Assembly: GCA_963715445.1 (NCBI GenBank)
Contig: OY970240.1
Location: 248,001 to 312,000, forward strand
Reading direction: 5' to 3'
Length of the DNA stretch: 64,000 bases
From: JAAYBF01 sp963715445
GTDB taxonomy: Bacteria; Actinomycetota; Thermoleophilia; Solirubrobacterales; Thermoleophilaceae
A program made the position numbers and the translations under genes. Shown in pieces: positions 52,257 through 62,532 of the stretch. Each line of letters opens with the position of its first letter. Positions within the stretch are counted from its first letter, which is position 1. Under the pieces are notes generated by a model. That model did no database searches. It worked only from the letters and a program-made list of their open reading frames with translations, and was not told the origin of the DNA.

Positions 52257-52448
52257 TTCCGCGGGTGGTGACGGTGGTGGTTGTGGAAGCGGAGGCGAGT
52301 CCGTCGCGGAGCGTCCGGGCGCAGCCCTGGCCCTAACGGCCGGTGGCGCCCAGCATCCGGCCGCGCGCTAGGACAGGGCGGAGTCCCAGCGCAGCAGGAC
52401 GAAGATCGCCGCGGCCACAGGCACCCACCGGCGACAGGACCCGCGGAA
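52257..52448. repeat. Intergenic element A with long terminal inverted repeat
   Basis: TTCCGCGGGT (52257-52266) pairs perfectly with ACCCGCGGAA (52439-52448), and the stem can be continued inward with gaps (GGTGACGGTGG with CCACCGGCGACAGG). The 15-mer CGACAGGACCCGCGG (52432-52446) occurs again in element B at 58332-58346. The element fills the gap between DUF4268 and ydcZ. No protein function could be assigned to it. Confidence 0.5.
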
Positions 52449-52463
52449 CGCGGATCGAGCCGT

Positions 52464-52910
52464 TCAGTCGCCGCGGATTACGAGGAACACGCCCAGCGCG
52501 AGCAGGGCGATGCCGGCCATGCGCTGGGGCGTCAGCGCGCGCTGCTCGACGCCGAGCAGCCCCGCCTTGTCGATGATCACCGCCATCGTCAGCTGGCCGG
52601 CGATCGTGGCAGCCGTGACCCCGCCCACGCCCAGAGTCCTCACCGAGACCAGCACGGTCGTCACGTAGGCGGCGCCCAGCAGGCCGCCGGTGAGGTAGTA
52701 CCAGCGCAGGTCGGCGGCTCCCGCGACCTCGCCGAAGCCGCCCGCGAACAGCAGCGTTATGCACATCAGGACGGCGAGGCCGACCGCGAAGGAGATCGAC
52801 GCGGCGGCGAACGTGCCGGCGGTCTTGCCGAGCGTCGAGTTGATCGGCGCCTGCATCGCGACGAGGCCGCCCGCGCAGACGGTCGCGAGGACCGGAAGCC
52901 AGCGGTCCAC
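52464..52910 (-). CDS. YdcZ-like small DMT-family membrane protein (DUF606)
   Basis: 148 residues with five TM segments. VCAGGLVAMQAPINSTLGKTAG and YYLTGGLLGAAYVTTVLVSVRTLGVGGVTAATIAGQL are typical of YdcZ/DUF606 proteins, half-size drug/metabolite transporters that may work as dimers. GTG 52910 is 2 bp after the polA stop, so it is co-transcribed with polA; the frame to 53975 is shadow. Substrate unknown. Confidence 0.88.
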   Translation of the reverse strand: MDRWLPVLATVCAGGLVAMQAPINSTLGKTAGTFAAASISFAVGLAVLMCITLLFAGGFGEVAGAADLRWYYLTGGLLGAAYVTTVLVSVRTLGVGGVTAATIAGQLTMAVIIDKAGLLGVEQRALTPQRMAGIALLALGVFLVIRGD

Positions 52911-52912
52911 CG

Positions 52913-55588
52913 CTACTTGGCCTCCAGCCAGTTGAGGCCGCTCGCCACGTCGACCACCAGCGGAGGGTCCATCTCGAAGGCATCGGCCATCTCGCGGCGC
53001 ACGACCTCGGACGCGCGCTCGACCTCCGCCTCCGGGGCCTCGAAGAGGAGCTCGTCGTGGATCTGGAGCACGAGCCGCGTGCTCAGGCCCCCCACGTCGA
53101 GCGCCTTCGAGCAGCGGATCATGGCGATCTTGATGATGTCGGCCGCGGTGCCCTGGATGGCCATGTTCACGGCGAGGCGCTCGCCGAGCATGCGCGTGTT
53201 GCGATTGCTCGCGCGGAGCTCGGGGATCCGCCGGATGCGGCCGAACTCCGTGGCGACGTAGCCGTGGTAGGTGGCCTCCTCGATCGTCTCGTCGATGAAC
53301 CTCTTGACCGCCGGGAAGCGCTCGAGATAGCGGTCGATGAACTCCTGCGCCTCCTCGCGGGGGATCCGGAGGCGATCGGCCAAGCCGAATGCGGACAGCC
53401 CGTAGACGATGCCGTAGTTGACCATCTTCGCCTTGGAGCGAGTGCCGGGATCGACGGCTCCACCGAGGATCTCGGCGGCAGTGGCGGTGTGCACGTCCTC
53501 GTCGCGGCGGAAGATCTCCTTGAGCACCTCCTCGTCCGCCATGTGGGCGAGCAGGCGCAGCTCCACCTGGGAGTAGTCCGCGGAGATCAGCCGGTGCCCC
53601 GGCTCCGCGGTGAAGCAGGCGCGGATCTCGCGGCCACGCTCGGTGCGGATCGGAATGTTCTGGAGGTTGGGGTTGACGCTCGACAGGCGCCCGGTGGTGG
53701 CGGTCGTCTGGCTGAAGGTGGTGCGCAGCCGGCCGTCCGCATGGACCAGCGCCGGGAACGCGTCCAGATAGGTGGAGATGAGCTTCGTCAGCTCGCGCCA
53801 CTCCTCGACGAGCGGCACGATCTCGTGCTCGGAGCGAATCGCCGCGAGGACGCGGGCGTCGGTCGAGAAGCCTGTCTTGCCCTTGCGCTTCTTCGACAGG
53901 CCGAGCTTGACGAACAGGATCTCGGCCAGCTGCTGCGGCGAGCCGATCGTGAACTCCCCTCCCGCGAGGGCCCATATCTGCTGCTCGAGCGCGTGCGCCT
54001 CGTCCGCCAGGCGGGCCGAGATCGCCCTCACCCGCTCCACGTCCAGCCGCACTCCCGCACGCTCCATTCCAACCAGCACCTCCACCAGCGGCAGCTCGAT
54101 CTCGTCGAGCAGACGTGAGATCCCGAGCTCGTCGAGATCCTGGCGCTGCCTCACGGAGAGATCGTGCAGCAGCACGGCGCGCCGGACGTTCGCCGTTGCG
54201 GGATCCTCGTCCACCGTCTCGCCCTCACCCGCTGAGCCGTCGGCTGCCGGCGCGCCCCCGGCTCCGTTCGCGCCCTCCAGGGCGACGCCGAGCCCCCGCT
54301 CCTCCGCCAGATCTTCGAGCGGGTAGCCGCGGCGGGCCGGGTCGAGCAGATAGGCGGCGATCAGCGCGTCGTGCTCCAGCAGGGGCGTCGCGCAGGCGGG
54401 CTCCGAGATGGCCAGCGACTTCCAGTCGTGAGCGGTGAACGGGCGGTCCCCCCAGCCGGCCATGACATCGGCAAGCGTCGACGCCTCGCCGGACATCGCC
54501 TCGTCCCCGCCGGCGTAGGCGGCGAACTGCAGCAGACCCTCGTCCCCGAACCCGGGCAGCTGCCCCTCGGGCGTCGGCGAGCGCGCCGCGATCAGCGCCG
54601 GATGCTCCCCCTTGAGCGCGGCGAGCTTCGCCGGATCCACCACGCGGCTGCGGACCGCGGTCTTCTCCTGAGCCTCCGGCCGGGGAGCGGCGGCCTCCTC
54701 CCCGCCGAGCGCCTCCTCCAGGCGCCGCAGCGGGTCGCGCAGCTCGAACTCCCTGAACACCTCGCGCAGGCGCGACCGGTCGGGCTCCCGCTCGAGCGAG
54801 CCGTCGAGGTCGAGGCCCTCGATCGGCACGTCCCGGATCGCCGTGGCGAGCTGCTTCGAGAGCCGCGCGTTGTCGGCGTGGGCGACCAGGTTCTCCTTGC
54901 GCTTGGCGCCGGAGACCTCGTTCACCGACGCGAGGATCCCCTCCAGCGTCCCGAACTGCTGCAGGAGCTGGGCGGCGGTCTTGTCGCCGATGCCGGGCAC
55001 GCCGGGGATGTTGTCCGAGCTGTCGCCCTTCAGGCCGTAGAAGTCCGGGATCAGCTCGGGCGGTATGCCGTAGCGCTCGATCACCGCCTCGCGGTCGTAG
55101 AGCTTCGTCTCGGTGATCCCGCGCCCGGTGGCCATCACGCGCACGCCATCCTCGATCAGCTGGAAGCTGTCGCGATCGCCCGTGATGATCACCACCTCCT
55201 TGCCCTGCCGGCGCGCGGTGGCGGCGAGCGTGGCGATCACGTCGTCCGCCTCGAAGCCCCCCGCCCTGACGTTCGTGTAGCCGAAGGCGTCGACCAGCGG
55301 CTCGAAGTGCGGCCACTGCTCGCGCAGAAGGTCCGGCCTGGCGTCACGGCCCGCCTTGTACTCCGGAAAGGCGTCCTTGCGCCCCGAGGAGCCGGCGTCC
55401 CAGGCTACGATCGTCGGATGCTGGCCGTACTCGGTGAGCAGCTTCACGAGCATCGAGGCGAAGCCGAAGATCGCGTTCGTCGGCTCGCCGCGGGACGTGG
55501 CTATCGACTCGGGCAGAGCGAAGAAGGCCCGGTAGACGAGGCTGTTACCGTCGATCAGGAAGAGCTCATGGGACGAGTCGGCGGCCAC
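52913..55588 (-). CDS. polA: DNA polymerase I without proofreading residues
   Basis: 891 residues: 5'-3' exonuclease (~1-295; LFLIDGNSLVYRAFFAL, GDRDSFQL, GDSSDNIPGVPGIGDKTA), a 3'-5' exonuclease-like domain (~310-470) and the family A polymerase (~490-891; SADYSQVELRLLAH, RSKAKMVNYGIVYGLS, QIHDELLFE). The catalytic DxE of the proofreading site is absent (ALIAARS in its place), the NxKxD motif reads AHDWKSL and the last Asp is lost, so this domain should be inactive as in Taq. GTG 55588 is 6 nt after TAGGAT (55595-55600). Confidence 0.97.
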   Translation of the reverse strand: MAADSSHELFLIDGNSLVYRAFFALPESIATSRGEPTNAIFGFASMLVKLLTEYGQHPTIVAWDAGSSGRKDAFPEYKAGRDARPDLLREQWPHFEPLVDAFGYTNVRAGGFEADDVIATLAATARRQGKEVVIITGDRDSFQLIEDGVRVMATGRGITETKLYDREAVIERYGIPPELIPDFYGLKGDSSDNIPGVPGIGDKTAAQLLQQFGTLEGILASVNEVSGAKRKENLVAHADNARLSKQLATAIRDVPIEGLDLDGSLEREPDRSRLREVFREFELRDPLRRLEEALGGEEAAAPRPEAQEKTAVRSRVVDPAKLAALKGEHPALIAARSPTPEGQLPGFGDEGLLQFAAYAGGDEAMSGEASTLADVMAGWGDRPFTAHDWKSLAISEPACATPLLEHDALIAAYLLDPARRGYPLEDLAEERGLGVALEGANGAGGAPAADGSAGEGETVDEDPATANVRRAVLLHDLSVRQRQDLDELGISRLLDEIELPLVEVLVGMERAGVRLDVERVRAISARLADEAHALEQQIWALAGGEFTIGSPQQLAEILFVKLGLSKKRKGKTGFSTDARVLAAIRSEHEIVPLVEEWRELTKLISTYLDAFPALVHADGRLRTTFSQTTATTGRLSSVNPNLQNIPIRTERGREIRACFTAEPGHRLISADYSQVELRLLAHMADEEVLKEIFRRDEDVHTATAAEILGGAVDPGTRSKAKMVNYGIVYGLSAFGLADRLRIPREEAQEFIDRYLERFPAVKRFIDETIEEATYHGYVATEFGRIRRIPELRASNRNTRMLGERLAVNMAIQGTAADIIKIAMIRCSKALDVGGLSTRLVLQIHDELLFEAPEAEVERASEVVRREMADAFEMDPPLVVDVASGLNWLEAK

Positions 55589-55648
55589 GCCTCCATCCTA
55601 CGGACGCCGTTGGACCGCGCGGCGGCGACGGCTCTATATGTTTCAGGA

Positions 55649-57097
<1,449 letters not shown>

Positions 57098-57227
57098 GCG
57101 CCCGCGGCCGCCCAGCGGCGCCTTTCCCTCCGAGCGACTCGCGACCCGCCAAGCAGCGCCGAGTGAGCCGATCCGCCTTTTCGGGCGTACTCTGGCTGGT
57201 GGGCAACGGCAGAAGGAGGAACTCGTC

Positions 57228-58199
57228 TTGAAGGTGGTCGTCACCGGCGCAACCGGACTCCTCGGACGCGAGCTCGTAGAGGCGCTGCTGGCTCGTGGCG
57301 ACGCGGTGACGGTGCTATCGCGAAACGCCGCTTCCGCCGCCAAGGCGTTCGACGGCCGGGTCACCGCCTTCGAGTGGAGCGACCCGAAGGGCTCGCCGGC
57401 CCCCGCCGACGCACTCCTGGGCCGCGACGCCGTCGTGCACCTGCTCGGCGAGCCGGTCGACCAGCGCTGGACCAAGCGGGCGCGCCAGGAGATCAGGGAC
57501 TCCCGCCTGCTCGCGACGCGCAATCTCGTGAAGGGCCTGGTGGCCGCCACCGCCGAAGGGCGCGGAGAGGCTCCGGGGGAACGGCCGGGAGAGGCGCGGG
57601 GCGAACGGCCGGCCGTGCTCGTGTCCCAGTCCGCCACCGGCTTCTACGGCGCCCGCGGCGACGAAGAGGTGAACGAGGCAACCCCGCCGGGCAGCGACTT
57701 CCTCGCCGAGGTCTGCCTCGGCTGGGAGCGCGAGGCGGCGAGAGCGAGCGAGCTCGGGCTACGTGTCACGACCACCCGCACAGGCGTCGTCCTGTCCCCT
57801 TCCGGGGGAGCGCTGGCGAAGATGCTGCCTCCTTTCCGGGCGGGTATCGGAGGCCCGATCGCCGGTGGCAGCCAGTACGTGCCCTGGATCCACGCCGACG
57901 ATGTCGTGGGCGGACTGCTCTTCTGCCTGGACACACCGGATGCGACCGGGCCGGTGAACCTCGTCGCCCCGAATCCCGCCACCAACAGGGAGCTCTCGAA
58001 GGCGCTGGGCCGCGTGCTCGGCCGCCCGGCCGTGGCGCCCGTGCCCGAGCTGGCGATGAAGCTCCTCTACGGCGACATGGCCCAGATCGTGACCACGGGC
58101 GTGCGCGCCGTGCCGCAGCGGCTGCAGGACCTCGGCTACCGCTTCAGCCAGCCGGAGCTCGAGCCGGCCCTCAGGCTGGCCACCGGCAAGGCCGACTAG
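57228..58199 (+). CDS. TIGR01777-type epimerase (NAD-dependent epimerase/DUF1731)
   Basis: 323 residues. Rossmann start VVVTGATGLLGRELVEALL, HLLGEPVDQRWTKRARQEIRDSR and SQSATGFYG match the SDR39U1/YfcH group; DUF1731 closes the C-terminus. Around residues ~108-126 there is an extra repetitive stretch (GRGEAPGERPGEARGERP) that is not part of the fold. Start is TTG 57228 with AAGGAGGA 7 nt upstream. Function of the family is unclear. Confidence 0.88.
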   Translation: MKVVVTGATGLLGRELVEALLARGDAVTVLSRNAASAAKAFDGRVTAFEWSDPKGSPAPADALLGRDAVVHLLGEPVDQRWTKRARQEIRDSRLLATRNLVKGLVAATAEGRGEAPGERPGEARGERPAVLVSQSATGFYGARGDEEVNEATPPGSDFLAEVCLGWEREAARASELGLRVTTTRTGVVLSPSGGALAKMLPPFRAGIGGPIAGGSQYVPWIHADDVVGGLLFCLDTPDATGPVNLVAPNPATNRELSKALGRVLGRPAVAPVPELAMKLLYGDMAQIVTTGVRAVPQRLQDLGYRFSQPELEPALRLATGKAD

Positions 58200-58218
58200 C
58201 CACCGCCTGCGCCCTCCG

Positions 58219-58353
58219 GTCCTGTGCTGGTGGCCGCGGGTTCCTGTCGCGGAACCAGCGTTGCTTCCGCGGGTAGCGCGGGGAAGTCGTTTTCGCGCGC
58301 AGCCTGCGAGCACGGAAAGGAGCTTCCCCGTCGACAGGACCCGCGGGCAGGAC
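58219..58353. repeat. Intergenic element B with long terminal inverted repeat
   Basis: CCGCGGGTTCCTGTCG (58234-58249) pairs with CGACAGGACCCGCGG (58332-58346) with one bulged base; GTCCTG (58219-58224) and CAGGAC (58348-58353) extend the stem. Inside, CGGAA/TTCCG (~58250-58269) and CGGGGAAG/CTTCCCCG (~58279-58330) form further hairpins. The 3' arm shares an exact 15-mer with element A. It fills the gap between two convergent genes and could be a structured RNA, a bidirectional terminator or a mobile repeat. Confidence 0.55.
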
Positions 58354-58372
58354 GTGTGGGTCAGGCGAGGAG

Positions 58373-59557
58373 CTAGCGCGCGCCGAGCGGCCGACGGGAG
58401 ATCCCGGGCCCCTCGATGTCCCCGGAGGGGAGGACCGAGTAGCGGCCCAGCGGGCCGCGGCGCTCGCGCGGCTTGAGGGCCGCTCGGGCCACGGCACGGC
58501 GATCGGGGCCAGCCGCTTCGATCGCATCGAGCGCCAGCCGCATCGCCTCGTAGCCCAGGAGAGCCTCCGGGCGCACCGTGCTGCCGAGGGTGCGACGGAG
58601 CTCGGCGAGCAGGCGCCTGCCCGCAGGTGGGCGCTCCCGGGCCGAGAGCACGCCGGTGAACGCGGTCACCTCCGCTGGAGTGGCTCCCGACGGGTTCGCG
58701 AGAGCCAGCGACGGGCCCCCGTAGACAGGAACATCAGGCGCCTGCCGGGCGAGCTCGGCGAGCAGAGCCGAGGTGCTCGGGCCGGCGGGTGCTGCGAGCA
58801 CGATCGAGCTCGGCCTCGACGCGACGACCTCGGCCACCAGCTCGGGCAGCTGCTCCGGATCTTCGGGCACCACATCGTGGATCTCCGGGGCGATGCCCTT
58901 CGCATCCACCAGCGTGCCCACGATCCCGTCGAGCTCGCGATCGTCGATCTGCTCGCTGTGCAGCAGGACGGGGCGCCGACCACCGGGTGGGGTGACTTCG
59001 CGGGCGATCTCGCGCGCCAGGAACAGGTCCGGCGGCACGAGGCGGACGAAGCTGTGGGCGCCCTCCTCGTAGTAGCGCTCGGGCCCAGACCGCGGTCGGC
59101 CGGTCGGGGTTCGCGTCAGGCTCGTGAGCCCGTCCGCGGGCGACACCTGGAGCAGCGCGGCCCTGTTGGTGACCGGCAGGGACACGGCCGAGCCGCCCTG
59201 TCCCAGCTCGCCCAGGTAGGCGATCGCGCTCGGATCGTCCACCGCGCGCTCCGCATTGGCCTCGATCGTCCCGGGATCCCAGGAGTCCTCCCCCGGGCGG
59301 GTGGAGGACAGGACGACCAGTCGGAGATTGCGGCCGCCAACGCGGCCGTCGACCTCGGCGAGCGCGCGACGCATCCCGAGCTCCGCGGCGCTCGCCGCGG
59401 CAGCAGACGGGCCGCGCGCGGGCAGGCTCGCGTAGACGGTCAGGGTCTTGCCCGGCGCCTTCGCCACCGGGTCGGAGGAATCGCTCTCGGAGCCGCAGCC
59501 CGTCACGCCGAGCACCGTGGCGAGAGCAAGAGCTGTCAGCAGGGCGGCGCGGCGCAC
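58373..59557 (-). CDS. LivJ-like ligand-binding lipoprotein (Peripla_BP_6)
   Basis: 394 residues. Signal with lipobox ending GVTGC, then the type 1 periplasmic-binding fold: TLTVYASLPARGPSAAAA, AIAYLGELGQGGSAVSLPVTN, GYEAMRLALDAIEAA. It resembles receptors for branched-chain amino acids, but no permease or ATPase genes lie near, so it is an orphan receptor. GTG 59557 start. Confidence 0.83.
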   Translation of the reverse strand: MRRAALLTALALATVLGVTGCGSESDSSDPVAKAPGKTLTVYASLPARGPSAAAASAAELGMRRALAEVDGRVGGRNLRLVVLSSTRPGEDSWDPGTIEANAERAVDDPSAIAYLGELGQGGSAVSLPVTNRAALLQVSPADGLTSLTRTPTGRPRSGPERYYEEGAHSFVRLVPPDLFLAREIAREVTPPGGRRPVLLHSEQIDDRELDGIVGTLVDAKGIAPEIHDVVPEDPEQLPELVAEVVASRPSSIVLAAPAGPSTSALLAELARQAPDVPVYGGPSLALANPSGATPAEVTAFTGVLSARERPPAGRRLLAELRRTLGSTVRPEALLGYEAMRLALDAIEAAGPDRRAVARAALKPRERRGPLGRYSVLPSGDIEGPGISRRPLGAR

Positions 59558-59591
59558 CGAAGCGATTCTAGAAAGCCGCTCTGCGGCGGGG

Positions 59592-59792
59592 CTACCGGTC
59601 GCCCGGCGCAGCCGGTTGACCCGTGCGGATCTGCCGGACGAAGGGCAGCGCGATCTGCACGCCGGCCGCGACGAAGCTGATGATCCCGGTGAACAGGAAG
59701 GCGTCGAACGCCTTGATGCCGAAGGCCCAGGCGGTGATCCAGATCACGAGGCCGACGGTGAAGGTTACGAGGACGATCATGCGGCCGGGCAC
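59592..59792 (-). CDS. Small two-TM membrane protein downstream of trpA
   Basis: 66 residues from GTG 59792 or 62 from ATG 59780. Two hydrophobic segments (MIVLVTFTVGLVIWITAWAF and FLFTGIISFVAAGVQIALPF) and a short charged tail. TAGTGT (59791-59796) is 10 nt before ATG 59780, favouring this start and a leaderless transcript. Family unknown to me. Confidence 0.68.
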   Translation of the reverse strand: MPGRMIVLVTFTVGLVIWITAWAFGIKAFDAFLFTGIISFVAAGVQIALPFVRQIRTGQPAAPGDR

Positions 59793-59834
59793 ACTACCAG
59801 TCGTGTCGGCGCAGCCGGGCGCACGAAGCTCGCC

Positions 59835-60629
59835 TCAGGCCTCCGCCGCGAGGGCCTGAGCCAGCTCCCGGACGACCTCGGCGACCGCCTGCGGGCCGCC
59901 CTCGCCCGCCGCGCGGACGATCCGGCTGCCCACGATGACCCCGTCGGCCAGCTCGCCGACCGCCGCCGCCTGCTCGCCGGTCGAGATCCCGAAGCCGACG
60001 GCCACCGGCACCTCCGCCACAGCTCGGATCCGCTCCACGAGCTGCGGCAGCTCTGGCGGCAGCTCGCGCCGCTCGCCCGTCGTGCCCGCCAGGGACACCG
60101 CGTAGACGAAGCCCTGCGCCCGCTGCGCGATCTCCCCGATCCGCTCCGGGGTGCTGGATGGCGCAACCAGCGGCACGAGCGCCAACCCGGCGGCCTCAGC
60201 GGCCTCGCGCACCTCTCCCGACTCCTCCTGCGGAAGGTCCGGGACGATCAGCCCTGCCGCGCCGGCCGCCGCCGCGCGGCGCGCATACGCCTCGGCGCCT
60301 CCGGCCAGCACGATGTTGGCGTAGACCATCAGCACCACCGGCAGCCGCTCCGAGAGGCTCTCGCACACGCCCAGGACGTCGTCGGGCGTCACACCGGCGG
60401 ACAGTGCGGCCGTGCCGGCGGAGTGGATCACCGGGCCGTCGGCCAGCGGGTCCGAGAAGGGAACCCCCAGCTCGATCAGGTCGGCGCCGGCCAGCGCGGC
60501 CTGCTCCCCTGCGGCGCGCGAGGAGTCGATGTCGGGGTACCCGCCCATCAGGTACGGCATCAGCGCAGCCCGCTTGCCGTGCGAGGCGAATGCGGCCTCG
60601 ATCCTGCGCGCCCCCTGAGAGGCGCTCAC
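59835..60629 (-). CDS. trpA: Tryptophan synthase alpha chain
   Basis: 264 residues, TIM barrel. LMPYLMGGYPD and LIELGVPFSDPLADGPVIHSA carry the catalytic Glu and Asp; VGFGISTGEQ is the phosphate loop. It splits indole-3-glycerol phosphate and passes indole to TrpB. GTG 60629 overlaps trpB (GTGA). Confidence 0.96.
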   Translation of the reverse strand: MSASQGARRIEAAFASHGKRAALMPYLMGGYPDIDSSRAAGEQAALAGADLIELGVPFSDPLADGPVIHSAGTAALSAGVTPDDVLGVCESLSERLPVVLMVYANIVLAGGAEAYARRAAAAGAAGLIVPDLPQEESGEVREAAEAAGLALVPLVAPSSTPERIGEIAQRAQGFVYAVSLAGTTGERRELPPELPQLVERIRAVAEVPVAVGFGISTGEQAAAVGELADGVIVGSRIVRAAGEGGPQAVAEVVRELAQALAAEA

Positions 60630-61810
60630 CGCGCGAGCACCTCGGCAAGGTCCTTGTCGCCGCGCCCGGAGAGCACCAGCACGTCGAGCCCGCCCTCGAT
60701 CGGGTTCGCCAGCAGCCAGGCGATCGCGTGCGAGGGCTCGAGCGCCGGGATGATCCCCTCGAGCCGCGAGAGCAGGCGGAACGCGTCGACCGCCGCATCG
60801 TCCTCCACCGCCACGTAGCTGACGCGCCCCTCGTCCCTCAGCCACGCGTGCTCGGGCCCGGAGCCCGGGTAGTCGAGGCCGGCGGAGATCGAGTGCGCCT
60901 CCAGCACCTGGCCGTCGGCGTCCTGGAGCACAGCGGACATGGCGCCGTGCAGCACGCCACGCGCGCCGGTGGTCAAGGGCGCGGAGTGGCGCCCGGTGTG
61001 GAGCCCCTCACCCGCCGCCTCGACTCCGATCAGCTCCACCTCGGCGTCGTGCACGAACGGCGCGAACGCGCCGATCGAGTTGGAGCCCCCTCCGACGCAG
61101 GCGATCACGCGGTCCGGCAGCCTTCCCTCGGCCTCCAGCACCTGGGCGCGGGCCTCATCGCCGATCAGGCGCTGCAGATCCCGGACCAGCGCGGGATACG
61201 GCGCCGGCCCGACGGCCGAGCCGATGATGTAGTGGGTCGTGTCGGCGTTCGCCACCCAGTCGCGGATCGCCTCGCTGACCGCCTCCTTGAGCGTTCGGGC
61301 GCCCGCCTCGACCGCCTCGACGCGTGCCCCGAGCAGGCCCATGCGCTCCACGTTGGGGCGCTGACGGCGCATGTCCTCGCTGCCCATGTAGACGATGCAC
61401 TCGAGGTCGAGCAGGGCGCACGCGGTGGCCGTCGCCACGCCGTGCTGGCCGGCGCCGGTCTCCGCGATGATCCGGCGCTTGCCCATCCGCTTGGCGAGCA
61501 GCGCCTGGCCGAGCGCGTTGTTGATCTTGTGGGCGCCCGTGTGGTTGAGGTCCTCGCGCTTCAGGTAGACGGTCGCGCCCACCCGCTCCGAGAGCCGCCG
61601 CGCGCGGTAGAGCGGAGTCGGCCGGCCGACGTAGTCGCGCAGCAGCGTGGACAGCTCGTCGCGATAGCCGGGGTCCTCGCGCGCCGCGATCCACGCCTGC
61701 TCGAGCTCGTCCAGCGCCGGGATCAGCGTCTCCGGCACGAAGCGGCCGCCGTAGGGGCCGAACTCGCGCTCGCGGCCGGACCCGCCCGCGCCGTCCACAG
61801 TGCTGCTCAC
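60626..61810 (-). CDS. trpB: Tryptophan synthase beta chain
   Basis: 394 residues, PLP enzyme. LKREDLNHTGAHKINNALGQ has the PLP Lys, AETGAGQHGVATA and the phosphate-binding CVGGGSNSIG are present. Joins indole and serine. GTG 61810 overlaps trpF (GTGA). Confidence 0.97.
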   Translation of the reverse strand: MSSTVDGAGGSGREREFGPYGGRFVPETLIPALDELEQAWIAAREDPGYRDELSTLLRDYVGRPTPLYRARRLSERVGATVYLKREDLNHTGAHKINNALGQALLAKRMGKRRIIAETGAGQHGVATATACALLDLECIVYMGSEDMRRQRPNVERMGLLGARVEAVEAGARTLKEAVSEAIRDWVANADTTHYIIGSAVGPAPYPALVRDLQRLIGDEARAQVLEAEGRLPDRVIACVGGGSNSIGAFAPFVHDAEVELIGVEAAGEGLHTGRHSAPLTTGARGVLHGAMSAVLQDADGQVLEAHSISAGLDYPGSGPEHAWLRDEGRVSYVAVEDDAAVDAFRLLSRLEGIIPALEPSHAIAWLLANPIEGGLDVLVLSGRGDKDLAEVLAR

Positions 61811-62454
61811 GAGTGTGCGGGCTCCCGCTCGTCGGCCACCGCGACCGCGCCGAAGAACGCCTCGAGCAGCTCCGGGTCCTTGCGCCCCGGCTCGGCCTCG
61901 GTGCCGCTGGCGCAGTCGACCGCGAAGGGCCGCGCCGTTTCGATCGCCTCGCCGACGTTGTCGGGCCTCAGACCACCGGAGAGCACGATCGGCACCGTGC
62001 CCTGATGGTGGCCCACGAGATCCCACGCGAACGTCTGGCCGGTGCCGCCGGGCAGGCCGGGCACATAGGCATCGAGCAGGTGGTAGTCGGTCCGGAACGC
62101 CTGCAGGCCTCGGATCGTCGCGGCGTCCTTGACGCGCGCCGCCTTCATCACCGTGCAACCGGTGCGGCGTGCGGCCTCACGGCAGTACGCGGGGCCCTCC
62201 TCGCCGTGCAGCTGCAGCATCGACAGGCCGTAGCGGTCGGCCGCGAGCGCCACCTCGTCGAGCGTCGCGTTGACGAAGACCCCGACCACCTCGCAGCGCC
62301 TGTGCAGCACGGCGCCGATCTCCTCGGCAGCGGCCGGCGAGCAGACGCGTGCGCTGCCGGGCCACAGGATCAGGCCCACCGCCCACGCACCGAGGTCCGC
62401 AGCGAGGCGGGCGTCGGCGAGGCTCGTGATGCCGCAGGACTTGACTCGAGTCAC
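61807..62454 (-). CDS. trpF: Phosphoribosylanthranilate isomerase
   Basis: 215 residues, TIM barrel. VKSCGITSLADA with the catalytic Cys, LQLHGEE and LSGGLRPDNVGEAI are diagnostic. It makes the substrate of TrpC. GTG 62454, 13 bp after a very stable hairpin; TrpC is separate and lies beyond htrA. Confidence 0.95.
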   Translation of the reverse strand: MTRVKSCGITSLADARLAADLGAWAVGLILWPGSARVCSPAAAEEIGAVLHRRCEVVGVFVNATLDEVALAADRYGLSMLQLHGEEGPAYCREAARRTGCTVMKAARVKDAATIRGLQAFRTDYHLLDAYVPGLPGGTGQTFAWDLVGHHQGTVPIVLSGGLRPDNVGEAIETARPFAVDCASGTEAEPGRKDPELLEAFFGAVAVADEREPAHS

Positions 62455-62466
62455 CGGTGAATCGTC

Positions 62467-62495
62467 GCACGCCCGCTCCGCGGGAGCGGGCGTGC
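62467..62495. terminator. 13-bp GC-rich hairpin between htrA and trpF
   Basis: GCACGCCCGCTCC-GCG-GGAGCGGGCGTGC is perfect and only 13 nt before the trpF start codon, 38 nt after the htrA stop. No U-tract follows. It may end htrA, block ribosomes at trpF, or be an operator. Just upstream, CCGCGGTCCTGTGC (62503-62516) resembles the arms of elements A and B and shares GGTCCTGTGC with 58218-58227. Confidence 0.5.
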
Positions 62496-62532
62496 TGTCC
62501 TCCCGCGGTCCTGTGCCGGGCCCCGTGAAGGG

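Noticed and set aside
52340..52440. Gene remnant on the minus strand (frame with AAIFVLLRWDSALS)
   Set aside because: Only ~25 codons of membrane-like sequence without a family match; high-GC frames give such runs by chance.
52257..52448. RNase P RNA (rnpB)
   Set aside because: Size is about half of what is needed and the conserved GAGGAAAGUCC and ACAGAA cores are missing, although the ends pair.
58219..58353. 4.5S/SRP RNA
   Set aside because: Length is right and the ends pair, but the conserved apical GGAAGCAGC-type motif is absent.
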